Assembly (NCBI RefSeq): GCF_003119195.2
Contig: NZ_CP022254.1
Coordinates: 1,326,001 to 1,390,000, forward strand
Source: Azospirillum baldaniorum
Lineage (GTDB): Bacteria; Pseudomonadota; Alphaproteobacteria; Azospirillales; Azospirillaceae
Direction of reading: 5' to 3'
DNA length: 64,000 nt
Every line of letters starts with the position of its first letter. Position 1 is the first letter of the stretch. The translations under genes and the position numbers were made by a program. The notes under the pieces were generated by a model that searched no databases, was not told the DNA's origin, and saw only the letters and a program-made list of their open reading frames with translations. Positions 41,046-49,967 of the stretch are shown here, one piece after another.

Positions 41046-42284
41046 ATGACCGACCGCGTCCCTGCCGGAATGGCCGAGGCGTTGCGCCTCACCCGGGCCG
41101 GCGACCTCACCGGCGCAACCGCCCTCATTCAACGCCTGCTGCGTGGGACGTCCGGGACACCCGACGCGCCTCCCGGTGCCGGCCCGACCGTCATCGACGT
41201 CGAGCCGCTGCGGGTGGACACCCCGCCGGACCTTCCGGACGCACCACCGCGCCGCGCCGCGGCCTTCAAGCCCGCCGGTGCCTTTGCCGGCCGGCTCCAT
41301 CCCGGACCGCGGGTTGGCCTGGGCGAGACCCTGCGCGGCCTCGCCGCCCGCGCCATGCCGGCGGGACTCGACCTTGGGATGGGCGGCATTGCCCGTCCGG
41401 CCGCCGATCCGTTGCCGGACGGCGCCTCCTTCACCGCGGCGTCCTATGGCAACACGGCCGGGACGCGCTCCTACAAGCTTTACGTTCCGGCCAACCGCCG
41501 CGGCGGCCAACCGCTTCCACTGGTGGTGATGCTGCACGGCTGCACCCAGTCGCCGGACGACTTCGCCACGGGCACCCGGATGAACCAACTGGCGGAAGAG
41601 CATGGCTGTCTGGTCGTCTATCCGGAGCAGCCGTCCTCGGCCAACGCCCAACGGTGCTGGAACTGGTTCAACCCCGCCGACCAGCGGCGTGGCGACGGCG
41701 AGCCCTCGCTGATCGCGGGGATCACCAGGCGGGTCATGAGCGACCATGCCGTCGATGCCGACCGCGTCTTCGTCGCCGGGCTCTCGGCCGGCGGTGCGGC
41801 GGCGGCCATCCTGGGAGCGGCCTATCCCGATCTCTACGCCGCCATCGGGGTGCATTCCGGCCTTCCCCAGGGCGCCGCTCATGACCTTCCCTCCGCTTTT
41901 GCGGCCATGCGTCAGGGTGGTGGAGCGACGGGACGGCCGTTCGCCCGGCCGGTGCCGACCATCGTCTTTCACGGCGACCGCGACAGCACGGTTCATCCGC
42001 GCAACGCCGACGACGTGATCGCGCAATCCGGGGCGAGTGCTGCGGGGGCGCCGACGACGGTGGAGCATGGCCGGATGCCCGGCGGGCACGGCTACACCCG
42101 TCGCCTCCTCATGGACGCCTCCGGTCATGCGCTGTGCGAGCAGTGGACGATCCAGGGCGCCGGACACGCCTGGGCGGGAGGCAGCCCAGCCGGCTCCTAC
42201 ACCGATCCGCGGGGGCCGGACGCTTCACGGGAGATGCTGCGATTCTTCCTCGAAAACCCGCGACGCCGGTCATCCGCGCCATAG
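41046..42284 (+). CDS. PHB depolymerase / LpqC-type extracellular esterase
   Basis: The 412-residue alpha/beta hydrolase has a disordered N-terminal 120 residues, then the catalytic domain. LPLVVMLHGCTQSPDDFATGTRMNQLAEEHGCLVVYPEQ carries the oxyanion-hole HGC, and VFVAGLSAGGAAA is the lipase box. The Asp region is TIVFHGDRDSTVHPRN and the histidine lies in IQGAGHAWAGGSP. This is the type-1 short-chain PHA depolymerase pattern. No signal peptide is evident, so it may act inside the cell on PHA granules, in line with the phasin elsewhere in the window. Confidence 0.88.
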   Translation: MTDRVPAGMAEALRLTRAGDLTGATALIQRLLRGTSGTPDAPPGAGPTVIDVEPLRVDTPPDLPDAPPRRAAAFKPAGAFAGRLHPGPRVGLGETLRGLAARAMPAGLDLGMGGIARPAADPLPDGASFTAASYGNTAGTRSYKLYVPANRRGGQPLPLVVMLHGCTQSPDDFATGTRMNQLAEEHGCLVVYPEQPSSANAQRCWNWFNPADQRRGDGEPSLIAGITRRVMSDHAVDADRVFVAGLSAGGAAAAILGAAYPDLYAAIGVHSGLPQGAAHDLPSAFAAMRQGGGATGRPFARPVPTIVFHGDRDSTVHPRNADDVIAQSGASAAGAPTTVEHGRMPGGHGYTRRLLMDASGHALCEQWTIQGAGHAWAGGSPAGSYTDPRGPDASREMLRFFLENPRRRSSAP

Positions 42285-42293
42285 TTCGGTCGT

Positions 42294-43133
42294 TCAGGGT
42301 GTTTGCCGGCCGTGCGTCCGGAAGAACCCGTTGAGCGCATCGAACGGTTCGGCCTCGCCGAGGGCGTCGAAGCGCCCGTGGTCGGCCAGCATCCGGGCCG
42401 CCCGCAGGAAGCCGCCCCAGGCGGCACGGTTGAGGCCGCTGCCCAGGCTGATGCGCCGGACGCCCAGGGCGGCGATCTGCTCCACCGACAGGCCGATCGG
42501 GGACGAGACCAGCAGGTTGAGCGGCTTCGGGTGGACGGCGTCGACCGCCGCCTTGATGACGTCCGGCGTCCGCAAGCCCGGCGCGTAGAGGACATCGGCT
42601 CCCGCCGCGGCGTAGGCCGGCAAGCGACGCAACGCCTCCTCGACGGTCGCCGGGTGATCCACCAGCAGGGACTCGCAACGTGCGGTCAGGAGGACGCCGG
42701 TTCCCCGCAACGCCTCCGCCGCCGCGGCCACCCGCTCGACGGCGTGATGGAACTCGTACAGCGGCTTCGCCGGGTCGCCCGTGGCGTCCTCAATGGACAG
42801 GCCCGCCACGCCGGTGTCGGCGCACAGGCGCACATTGCGTGCCAGCCCCTCGCAGTCATGGGCGTAGCCGGACTCGAAGTCGGCGTTCACCGCCAGGTCG
42901 GTCGCCCGGACCATGTCGGCGATGTGGGACAGCATGTCGCCGCGCGGCACCGCCCAATCGGTGTCGGGAAGCCCCCGCGCGAAGGCGAAGCCCGCCGAGG
43001 TGGTGGCCAAGGCGCGGAATCCCAGATGCTTCAGCATCACGGCGCTTCCGACATCCCACGGATTGGGAATGACGAAGCAGCCGGCCTGGTGAAGGTCGGC
43101 GAAAGCAGCACGGGCTTGGTCGTGGTCAGCCAT
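42294..43133 (-). CDS. Isocitrate lyase/PEP mutase family enzyme
   Basis: The 279-residue TIM-barrel protein shows GCFVIPNPWDVGSAVMLKHLGFRALATTSAGFAFARG, VNADFESGYA (metal-binding Asp and Glu) and GVAGLSIEDATGDP, the standard PEPM/ICL signatures. The KKCGH loop of true isocitrate lyases is missing; in its place is LLTARCESLL. The protein is in COG2513-type carboxy-PEP phosphonomutase relatives of unknown substrate. ATG at 43133 preferred over GTG one codon earlier. Converges with the PHB depolymerase gene. Confidence 0.85.
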   Translation of the reverse strand: MADHDQARAAFADLHQAGCFVIPNPWDVGSAVMLKHLGFRALATTSAGFAFARGLPDTDWAVPRGDMLSHIADMVRATDLAVNADFESGYAHDCEGLARNVRLCADTGVAGLSIEDATGDPAKPLYEFHHAVERVAAAAEALRGTGVLLTARCESLLVDHPATVEEALRRLPAYAAAGADVLYAPGLRTPDVIKAAVDAVHPKPLNLLVSSPIGLSVEQIAALGVRRISLGSGLNRAAWGGFLRAARMLADHGRFDALGEAEPFDALNGFFRTHGRQTP

Positions 43134-43378
43134 CACAGGCTCCCTCCAGGGTGACGGATCAACCTCGGCGGGCTGACGATGGGAGAATACGCTTCCGCTC
43201 CGACGTCGTCCAATTGCGGGGCGAGGGTGTCGCCTCGTTTCCCTTTGGCTTCGGCGGCAGCAGAATCCTTGATGGGTGACTCTTTGCGTCGCGAGAACCG
43301 CCTTCGACTCCTGTTGCAGGATGGTGGCCGAGCTATTCCAGCCATCGGCGGCACCATCATCCCACGGGGAAGGCGTTC

Positions 43379-43876
43379 ATGTCGGAACAAGCACTGAAGG
43401 AACTCTTCATCAAGGAACTGCAGGACACCTACAGCTCGGAAACGCAGATCATCGAAGCCCTGCCGGCAATGGTCGAAGCCGCCTCGTCGCCCCAGCTCAA
43501 GCAGGCTTTTGAAACCCATCTGCGCGAGACCGACGGTCAGGTCAGACGCCTGGAGCAGATATTCCAGATCCTCCAGGCCGAACCGGGCGGGAACACATGC
43601 GAGGCGACCCAGGGCCTGATCGAGGAGGCCGAGGAGATCATCGGCGAGGGTCTCCCGGCGGAAGTGCTCGATGTCGCTCTCATCATGGCGGCGCAAAAGG
43701 TCGAGCATTATGAGATTGCCAGCTACGGCTCGCTGAGGACATTGGCCGAGACCTGCGGCATGACCGACATCGCCCGTCTGCTCGAACAGACCCTCGAAGA
43801 GGAAAAGGCAACCGATCAGAAACTCAACCAACTCGCCGAGGGCGACATCAACATGCGTGCCTTCAGGGCGGCGTAG
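43379..43876 (+). CDS. YciE/YciF ferritin-like protein (DUF892)
   Basis: The 165-residue protein is a four-helix ferritin-like bundle: LFIKELQDTYSSETQIIEALPAMVEAA carries the first Glu ligands, FETHLRETDGQVRRLEQIF the next, and MAAQKVEHYEIASYGSLRTLAE and LLEQTLEEEKATDQKLNQLAE complete the set. DUF892 proteins are induced by general stress and osmotic stress in several bacteria. The 245-base upstream gap shows no recognisable promoter. Confidence 0.93.
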   Translation: MSEQALKELFIKELQDTYSSETQIIEALPAMVEAASSPQLKQAFETHLRETDGQVRRLEQIFQILQAEPGGNTCEATQGLIEEAEEIIGEGLPAEVLDVALIMAAQKVEHYEIASYGSLRTLAETCGMTDIARLLEQTLEEEKATDQKLNQLAEGDINMRAFRAA

Positions 43877-43995
43877 GACGCGGCCGCAGTTTCCGGTGTG
43901 GAACTGCGGCCCCCTCCCCGGGCGACACGGGCGAACCGACCGCCAGACCGGTCTCCGGACCGGTCTGTTGTCACTCTCCGCAGGAAGGGTGGGTC

Positions 43996-44727
43996 ATGAG
44001 CGGCATTGCAGGCTTCGCCGGCTCGATCCGGGCGGTTGTGATCGGGGCGAGCGGCGGCATTGGCGCCGCCGTGACGCACCGATTGCTCGCCGATCCCGGG
44101 GTGACGGACGTGCTGGCCTTGTCCCGCCGCCCGGTCGCGCCGGCGGGCAAGCTGCGCACCGGCTTCCTCGATCTTGCCGATGAGTCCTCCATCATCGATG
44201 CGGCGGCTTTGGCCGAAGCGGTCGATCTCGTTTTCATCGCCAGCGGCCTGCTGCACCAGGATGCGGTGCAACCGGAGAAGAGTTGGCGCACGCTGGATCC
44301 GATGGCCATGGCGCAACTGTTCCAGGTCAACGCCATCGGCCCGGCGCTGGTCGCCAAGCACTTCCTGCCACGGATGCCGCGGTACGGACGGGCGGTTTTC
44401 GCGGCTCTCTCCGCGAAAGTCGGCAGCATTACCGACAACCGGCTTGGCGGTTGGTATGGCTACCGGGCATCCAAGGCGGCGCTCAATCAGATCATTCGCA
44501 CCACAGCCATCGAACTGGCGCGTTCGCGACCGGACGCGATCTGCGTCACGCTGCATCCGGGCACCGTCGACACCCCCCTATCGCAACCGTTCCAAGCCGC
44601 CGTGGCCCGGGACCGGCTGTTCACCCCTGCGGTTGCCGCCGCCCACCTGCTCGGCGTCCTTGGTGGGTTGACGCCGATGGACAGCGGCGGACTGTTCGCA
44701 TGGGACGGTCGGCGGCTGCCCTACTGA
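43996..44727 (+). CDS. Short-chain dehydrogenase/reductase
   Basis: The 243-residue SDR binds its nucleotide through VVIGASGGIGAAV. The active-site serine region is VFAALSAKVGS, and the YGYRASKAALNQI motif supplies Tyr and Lys. The CsgA/carbonyl-reductase-like subgroup has the VTLHPGTVDTPLSQPF segment. Substrate is unknown. Confidence 0.88.
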   Translation: MSGIAGFAGSIRAVVIGASGGIGAAVTHRLLADPGVTDVLALSRRPVAPAGKLRTGFLDLADESSIIDAAALAEAVDLVFIASGLLHQDAVQPEKSWRTLDPMAMAQLFQVNAIGPALVAKHFLPRMPRYGRAVFAALSAKVGSITDNRLGGWYGYRASKAALNQIIRTTAIELARSRPDAICVTLHPGTVDTPLSQPFQAAVARDRLFTPAVAAAHLLGVLGGLTPMDSGGLFAWDGRRLPY

Positions 44728-45156
44728 ACGATCGCCATGACAGCCACCCCACTATGACCAACCGGCCCACTATGACCAACCGGCTTGCCGACAGGTCCAA
44801 GGGTGCTCCGGCGGGCCGGGTTCTCCACAGCTCCTGAACCATGCCCTGGAGTGAACCATGCCAGTTCGGGGGGCGTCTTGCGCTTTCGTCGATGGCAGGG
44901 TGAAGCAGATGACAGAGGGCACGAGCGCGGAAGGACTGAGTCCAAGCTCAAGCTGAACCAGAAAACGGCATGTTCTGTTGATACGAAGACTTTCTTTTTA
45001 ATGCGAACGCATTTTTGCTCGACTGCAAATAGCCTGTTTATGTCACAGGAATCAGCGTCGTTAGTAAAATATTTACCACGATTCTTATTTTTCCGTTAAG
45101 CGAACCACCTCAACCTTTGGGCTAAGACATTGGTCTAGAGTTCCATGAGGTCCGAG
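44728..45156. other. AT-rich intergenic region upstream of the beta-helix protein
   Basis: A perfect tandem repeat lies near its left end (44748-44783). From about 44960 to 45110 the base composition is strikingly AT-rich compared with the rest of the window (TTTCTTTTTAATGCG, GTAAAATATTTAC, TTCTTATTTTTCC). No gene of clear merit is seen. The region probably holds the promoter of the large protein gene. Confidence 0.5.
44748..44783 (+). repeat. Tandem 18-bp direct repeat
   Basis: CCCACTATGACCAACCGG occurs twice back to back without mismatch. Each copy includes an ATG, so it duplicates a possible start (MTNRPTMTNR), but the resulting 28-codon frame has no ribosome binding site or other merit. 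Confidence 0.85.
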
Positions 45157-48100
45157 ATGGCTGCCGAAACTACCGAACTGATGGACGTCACCTTCACGGT
45201 GAACGCCTGGGGCGCTCCCGCCGGCGGAAAGTGGCCGCATTTCGTGCTGCGGCTGGATGGGGTTGAGATCGGGCAGGCGACCGTCGCGTCGGCGTCGCTG
45301 GGCCGCTACACCTTCAACGCCCGCGTTCCGGCCGACAAGGCCCACAAGCTTCAGCTTCAGTACGACAACGACGGCTTCGTGAACGGGGAGGACCGCAACC
45401 TCTTCGTCAAATCGTTCGAGGTGAACGGGAAACCGATCCTCAGCATCGACCCGCTGGTGACCTACGACACCGGCGACATCGACGGCAAGAACGTCATCGC
45501 CGGGCAGACCGAGATGTACTGGCGCGGCGCGCTGAACGTCGATCTGCCCAAGACGCTGTTCGCCAGCGCGCAGGAGCCGGAGCCCGAGGCGCCGGCCACC
45601 ATGACGACCGAGATCGTCGTGAAGGCCTGGGGCGCCGCCGCCAACGGCACGCCGCCCCACTTCAAGCTGCTGGTGGACGACAAGGTGGTCGGCGACGCCT
45701 GGGTCAGCGCGACCAGCCCGACCGGCTACACCTTCAAGGTCGATGTGGACCCCAACGAGGCCCACAAGATCCAGATCCATTACGACAACGACGCCACCGT
45801 CAACGGCCAGGACCGCAACCTGTTCGTCCAGGGCATCACCATCGACGGGCAGGAGATCAAATCGACCTCCCCGATGGCCTCCTACGACAAGGGGCCGGTG
45901 GACGGCAAGTTCGTGGTCGCGGGCCAGGAAGGGCTGTTCTGGGGCGGCGCCCTGACCTTCGGCGTGCCGGAGGAGTATTTCGACGGCCCCTACGTCCCGC
46001 CGCCGCCCCCGCCGCCGCCGGTCAAGCTGACGCCGACGGACATCGTCGTCAACGCCTGGGGCCAGTCGGCCGGTGGGGTGGCGCCGCACTTCAAGCTGCT
46101 GGTCGACGGCAAGGTGATCGGCGAGGGCCGCGCCACCTCCGGCGACCCGCAGCCCTTCCGTTTCACCGTCGATCTGGACGCCAAGGAAGCCCACAGGATC
46201 CAGATCCACTACGACAACGATTCCGTGGTCAACGGCCAGGACCGCAACCTGTACGTCAAGTCGGTATCCATCAACGGCCACACGGTCGCGGCGACCGACT
46301 CCATCGTCACCTACGACAAGGGCGCGGTGGACGGAAAGGACGTGGTGAAGGGTCAGGAGGGGCTGTTCTGGGGCGGCGCTCTGAACGTGGACGCCCCGGC
46401 GTCGCTGTTCCAGCCCGCGGCCGAGCCGCCCCCGCCGCCGCCGACCGGTCCGGCCTTCTACGTCGCGGCCAACGGCAAGGACAGCTGGTCGGGCAAGCTG
46501 TCCGCGCCGAACGCCGACGGCACCGACGGTCCCTTCGCCTCGCTGGAGCGCGCCCGCGACGCCATGCGCGACAGCGACGTCGACACGACCTATGTGCGCG
46601 AGGGCACCTACCGCCTGACCAAGACGCTGGAGCTGACCGGCGCCGACAACGGCCACAGCTTCCGCAACTATCCCGGCGAGACGCCGGTGCTGAACGGGGC
46701 GGAGAAGGTCACGAACTTCGTCAGCGAGGGCAACGGGATCTATTCCGCGAAGCTGTCGCAGGCCACCGACCTCGACCTGACCATCGGCGGCGTGCGCCAG
46801 ACGCTGGCCAGCAAGGGCATCGTCGACGCCGACAACCCCACCACCACCGGCTGGTACTTCGCCGACGCGGCCAACGGCGGCCCCAGCGGCTGGTCGGTGC
46901 GCTACCACACCGGCGACATGTCGTCGGGCGACATCGTCGCCGGCATGAAGATCCAGCTGATGGACGCCGAGCGGCTGTCCGACACGCTGACCGAGATCGC
47001 CAGCGTCAACGACGCCACCCGCACCATCACGCTGAAGAACGGCACCTCGCTGCCCTTCGCCGAGGGGACGACCTACAAGCTGCTGAACAACCCGTCCTTC
47101 GTCGATCAGGCGGGCGAGTTCGCGTGGCGCGCCTCGGACAAGTCGCTGGTGTTCAAGCCGGAGCATCCCGCCACCCTGGCGCAGGACGGCGTCGAGGTGG
47201 CGCGGCTGGGCACGCTGATCCGCCTGACCGGCAGCAGCGACGTGACCATCGAGGGGCTGGGCTTCACCAACACCACCACCTGGGGCTACGCGGTGGAGCT
47301 GAAGGGGGCGTCGGGCAACAGCATCGGCAACAACAGCTTCCTCAACGTCGGCACGGCGATCAAGCTGACCGCGGCCTCCTCCAACAACCTGGTGGGCGGC
47401 AACACGCTGGAGCATCTGGCGGTCAACGGCATCGAGCTGGACGGCCGCAGCAACGGCAACACCGTCTACGCCAACGACATCTCCCACGTCGGCGAGGTGC
47501 GCAAGGGTGTGGCCGGGATCATCGGCACCGGGGTCGACAACAACCTGATCGCCCACAACGACGTGGACTCCAGCGCGCGCTATGGCATCTCGTTGAAGAA
47601 CTGGGACTCCAGCAACATCAACCGCAACAACGTCATCGAGTACAACCGCGTCACCAACACCAACCTGGAGACGGCGGACGGCGGCGGCATCGAGGTGCTG
47701 GGGCGGTCCAGCGTCGACACCGGCACGATCATCCGGGGCAACTGGGTGGAGCATGTCGGCGGGCTGGCGACCAGCAACACCGACCAGTGGCTGACCAATC
47801 ACAAGGGCTTCGGCATCTATCTGGACGACATGGCCGGCGGCGTCACGGTGACCGGCAACTTCCTGAAGGACACCGGGCTGGCCGGGGTGCACATCCACGG
47901 CGGCGACAACAACCTCGTCACCAACAACTTCTCGATCATCGCCAGCAACGTGGAGGAGTTCATCCGCGTCGGCTGGGCGCCCAAGCACGGCGATCCCGGC
48001 CTGCCGCGCAACAACACCATCACCGGCAACCTCATCAGCGGGACCCTGCCGCTGGACGACTACATGGAGCTGCTGACCGCCGGGAACCCGGTGATCGACC

Positions 48101-48303
48101 GCAACCTCGTCTACAACGTGCCGCGCTACGGCGACAACGACGTGACGGGCAAGCCGCTGTTCAACAACCCCTACTGGGGCGACTACTCGCTGCAGCCGAA
48201 CTCCCCGGCGCTGGCCATGGGCATCCATGACCTGGACTGGGCGATGATCGGCCAGAGCGGCTATACGGCGTCGGACGGAATGCCGCATTTCTGGGACGCC
48301 TGA
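45157..48303 (+). CDS. Large protein: three carbohydrate-binding modules plus right-handed beta-helix
   Basis: The 1048-residue protein has three repeats of about 120 residues (roughly 8-130, 150-275 and 300-425), each with VxAWGxxAxG, a DND..VNGxDRNLFV motif and GQEGLFWGGAL. They look like the calcium-dependent xylan-binding modules of CBM36/60 type. A polyproline linker (PPPPPPPP) precedes the third, and another follows it. Residues 440-1040 are a parallel beta-helix of the NosD/pectate-lyase sort, with Asn ladders (SSNNLVGGNTLEHL, VDNNLIAHNDVDS). There is no N-terminal signal peptide, so export by another route is likely. GAGG precedes 45157; an ATG at 45145 is possible. Polysaccharide binding or cleavage is inferred. 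Confidence 0.85.
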   Translation: MAAETTELMDVTFTVNAWGAPAGGKWPHFVLRLDGVEIGQATVASASLGRYTFNARVPADKAHKLQLQYDNDGFVNGEDRNLFVKSFEVNGKPILSIDPLVTYDTGDIDGKNVIAGQTEMYWRGALNVDLPKTLFASAQEPEPEAPATMTTEIVVKAWGAAANGTPPHFKLLVDDKVVGDAWVSATSPTGYTFKVDVDPNEAHKIQIHYDNDATVNGQDRNLFVQGITIDGQEIKSTSPMASYDKGPVDGKFVVAGQEGLFWGGALTFGVPEEYFDGPYVPPPPPPPPVKLTPTDIVVNAWGQSAGGVAPHFKLLVDGKVIGEGRATSGDPQPFRFTVDLDAKEAHRIQIHYDNDSVVNGQDRNLYVKSVSINGHTVAATDSIVTYDKGAVDGKDVVKGQEGLFWGGALNVDAPASLFQPAAEPPPPPPTGPAFYVAANGKDSWSGKLSAPNADGTDGPFASLERARDAMRDSDVDTTYVREGTYRLTKTLELTGADNGHSFRNYPGETPVLNGAEKVTNFVSEGNGIYSAKLSQATDLDLTIGGVRQTLASKGIVDADNPTTTGWYFADAANGGPSGWSVRYHTGDMSSGDIVAGMKIQLMDAERLSDTLTEIASVNDATRTITLKNGTSLPFAEGTTYKLLNNPSFVDQAGEFAWRASDKSLVFKPEHPATLAQDGVEVARLGTLIRLTGSSDVTIEGLGFTNTTTWGYAVELKGASGNSIGNNSFLNVGTAIKLTAASSNNLVGGNTLEHLAVNGIELDGRSNGNTVYANDISHVGEVRKGVAGIIGTGVDNNLIAHNDVDSSARYGISLKNWDSSNINRNNVIEYNRVTNTNLETADGGGIEVLGRSSVDTGTIIRGNWVEHVGGLATSNTDQWLTNHKGFGIYLDDMAGGVTVTGNFLKDTGLAGVHIHGGDNNLVTNNFSIIASNVEEFIRVGWAPKHGDPGLPRNNTITGNLISGTLPLDDYMELLTAGNPVIDRNLVYNVPRYGDNDVTGKPLFNNPYWGDYSLQPNSPALAMGIHDLDWAMIGQSGYTASDGMPHFWDA

Positions 48304-48335
48304 TCCCCGGCCCGGACCGGGAGAAAGCGGGATCA
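48301..48335 (+). terminator. Hairpin spanning the beta-helix gene stop
   Basis: TGATCCC (containing the stop codon) pairs with GGGATCA at 48329-48335, and CCCGG/CCGGG lies inside. A short AAAA follows, not a T-run. Confidence 0.4.
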
Positions 48336-48392
48336 AAAGCGGGCGGAGGCTTGTTCTTCCGGGACAGGTCCCCGGGGAAGGAGGCTCCGCCC

Positions 48393-48905
48393 GTGCTCCC
48401 GCGTCCACACGCCTTGCGGCGGTCCGTTGCCGTCCTTCTGCTCGTCGCGGCCGGGGGGCTGGCGGGCTGCGCCGATCCCCGGGCCGACGTCGCGCTGGCC
48501 GCCCAGAGCGCGCTGGTCGGCCTGCCCAAGGGAACGTTGCTGTCCTGCGCCGGGGTGCCGCACCGGCAGGCGGCCAGCGGCGCCCTGGAGTTCTTCACCT
48601 ACCGCGCGGGCTCCATCGACTACTACGCCCCGCCCCCGCCGCCGGTGGGCTACGGATGGGGGTATCCGTGGGGCTATCCCGGCTGGCGCCATCGCGGGCT
48701 CGACTACGACCCGTGGGACTACTATCCTCCGCGGGCTGGCGACGTGGTGGACAACCGGTGCGAAGCGACCTTCACCTTGAGGAGCGGGGCCGTCGAGCAG
48801 CTGGTCTACCGGGCGTCGTCGTTGGGCGCCTGCGCCGCGGTCGTGCAGAACTGCATGGCGCTCGTGCCGCAGAGCCTTCCGCCAAGGCCCACCCCGTCCG
48901 GCTAG
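48393..48905 (+). CDS. Putative lipoprotein, Pro/Gly/Tyr-rich
   Basis: The 170-residue protein starts GTG, eight bases after AGGAGG, giving MLPRPHALRRSVAVLLLVAAGG with lipobox LAGC. The middle contains a tyrosine/proline/glycine-rich stretch (YYAPPPPPVGYGWGYPWGYPG). Four cysteines occur in the mature chain (LLSCAG, NRCEA, GACAAV, QNCMAL). No family recognised. It lies between the beta-helix gene and the phytochelatin-synthase-like gene on the same strand. Confidence 0.65.
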   Translation: MLPRPHALRRSVAVLLLVAAGGLAGCADPRADVALAAQSALVGLPKGTLLSCAGVPHRQAASGALEFFTYRAGSIDYYAPPPPPVGYGWGYPWGYPGWRHRGLDYDPWDYYPPRAGDVVDNRCEATFTLRSGAVEQLVYRASSLGACAAVVQNCMALVPQSLPPRPTPSG

Positions 48906-48952
48906 AGCCGGCAGAGGCATCGACCGTGACACCATTGAGGAAAACGCCGGTG

Positions 48953-49735
48953 ATGAAGGCACCGTTCCGCTCGGCTCTGTTGGCCCTGTTGACCGTCGCG
49001 TGTCTGGCCGGCCCCCCCGCCGCGGCGCAGGACGCGCAGAGCGAGACCAAGCCGAAGTTCGGCCCGGACGCCGTGCCGATGACCGATGACCGCGACTATC
49101 TGCGCAGGGGCGGGGCGCCGGACTTCTGGGCGATGATGCCTTATTACACGGCCCAGCAAACGGGCAGCGCCTGTTCGGTCGCCAGCGTGGCGATGATGAT
49201 CAACGCGCTGCGCGGCCTGCCGCCGCTCTCGTCCAACCGGCTGGTCACCCAGGCGCGGGTGCTGAACGAGGTGGACGACGACGGATGGAAGGCGGGCACG
49301 GCGGAGAACGGGGACGGTGTGTCCTTCGCCGATTTCGCCGGGCTGGTCCAGAGGTCGGTGGACGCCTTCGGGCTGGACGCTACGGTGGAGGTCTTCCGGC
49401 CCAAGGACACCTCGCCGGAGACGCTGGACGAGCTGCGGCGCATCCTCGATGAGAACGAGCGCGACGACAGCGACATCATCCTGCTGGCCTACGACCAGGG
49501 CACGCTGACCGGCGATGCCACGGTGGGCCACATCGCGCCGCTCGGCGCCTACGACGCGGAGACCCACCGGGTGCTGGTCATGGACGTGGACCGGCTGTGG
49601 TACGTGCCCTACTGGTCGAGCGACGAGAAGCTGCTGGAGGCGATGGTCAAGCCCGACCGTTCCGACCCCACGGGCAGCGGCTTGATCCATGTCCGGCTGA
49701 AGGATGCCCGGCCGAAGGGGCGGACGGCCGGATAA
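48953..49735 (+). CDS. Phytochelatin-synthase-like cysteine protease
   Basis: The 260-residue protein has a signal peptide (SALLALLTVACLAGPPAAAQ). The PCS domain contains TGSACSVASVAMMINALR with catalytic Cys near 74, VGHIAPLGAYDAETHRVLVMDVDR with His near 193 and Asp near 211, and RLWYVPYWSS. The 18-residue His-Asp spacing equals that in plant and cyanobacterial enzymes (His162/Asp180, His183/Asp201). Bacterial relatives mostly cleave glutathione to gamma-glutamylcysteine. Periplasmic location is predicted. A GTG at 48926 could be an alternative start. Confidence 0.85.
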   Translation: MKAPFRSALLALLTVACLAGPPAAAQDAQSETKPKFGPDAVPMTDDRDYLRRGGAPDFWAMMPYYTAQQTGSACSVASVAMMINALRGLPPLSSNRLVTQARVLNEVDDDGWKAGTAENGDGVSFADFAGLVQRSVDAFGLDATVEVFRPKDTSPETLDELRRILDENERDDSDIILLAYDQGTLTGDATVGHIAPLGAYDAETHRVLVMDVDRLWYVPYWSSDEKLLEAMVKPDRSDPTGSGLIHVRLKDARPKGRTAG

Positions 49736-49791
49736 CAGCGTTGCCTCATGTTGCGCCGCAGCGCGACCCGTTGTCGCATTCCGCGCATCGA

Positions 49792-49824
49792 GATCAACCG
49801 TTTCTTGGCTAATGATCAACCGTT
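49792..49824. promoter_or_regulatory. 22-bp-spaced direct repeats before DUF485-actP
   Basis: GATCAACCGTT occurs at 49792-49802 and 49814-49824, exactly 22 bases apart, i.e. two helical turns on one DNA face. AACCG/CGGTT dyad follows at once. The position, about 145 bases before the DUF485 gene, suits an activator site. Confidence 0.5.
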
Positions 49825-49967
49825 ATCCGGTTAAACGGAAGCGGATCCGAGCGAATCTTTCGTCATTTCGTGTCATAAGAAATTTAATTTCGCTTTTTGC
49901 TGTCATGCGCCCAGAGTATTGCTGCGATGCGCAATGCCTGGGCTTCAAGAAAAAAGCGATAAAAACC

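Noticed and set aside
45085..48408. Long open frame on the minus strand opposite the beta-helix gene
   Set aside because: It mirrors the codon bias of the plus-strand gene, has a His/Val/Gly/Asp-biased composition without domains, and no start signal.
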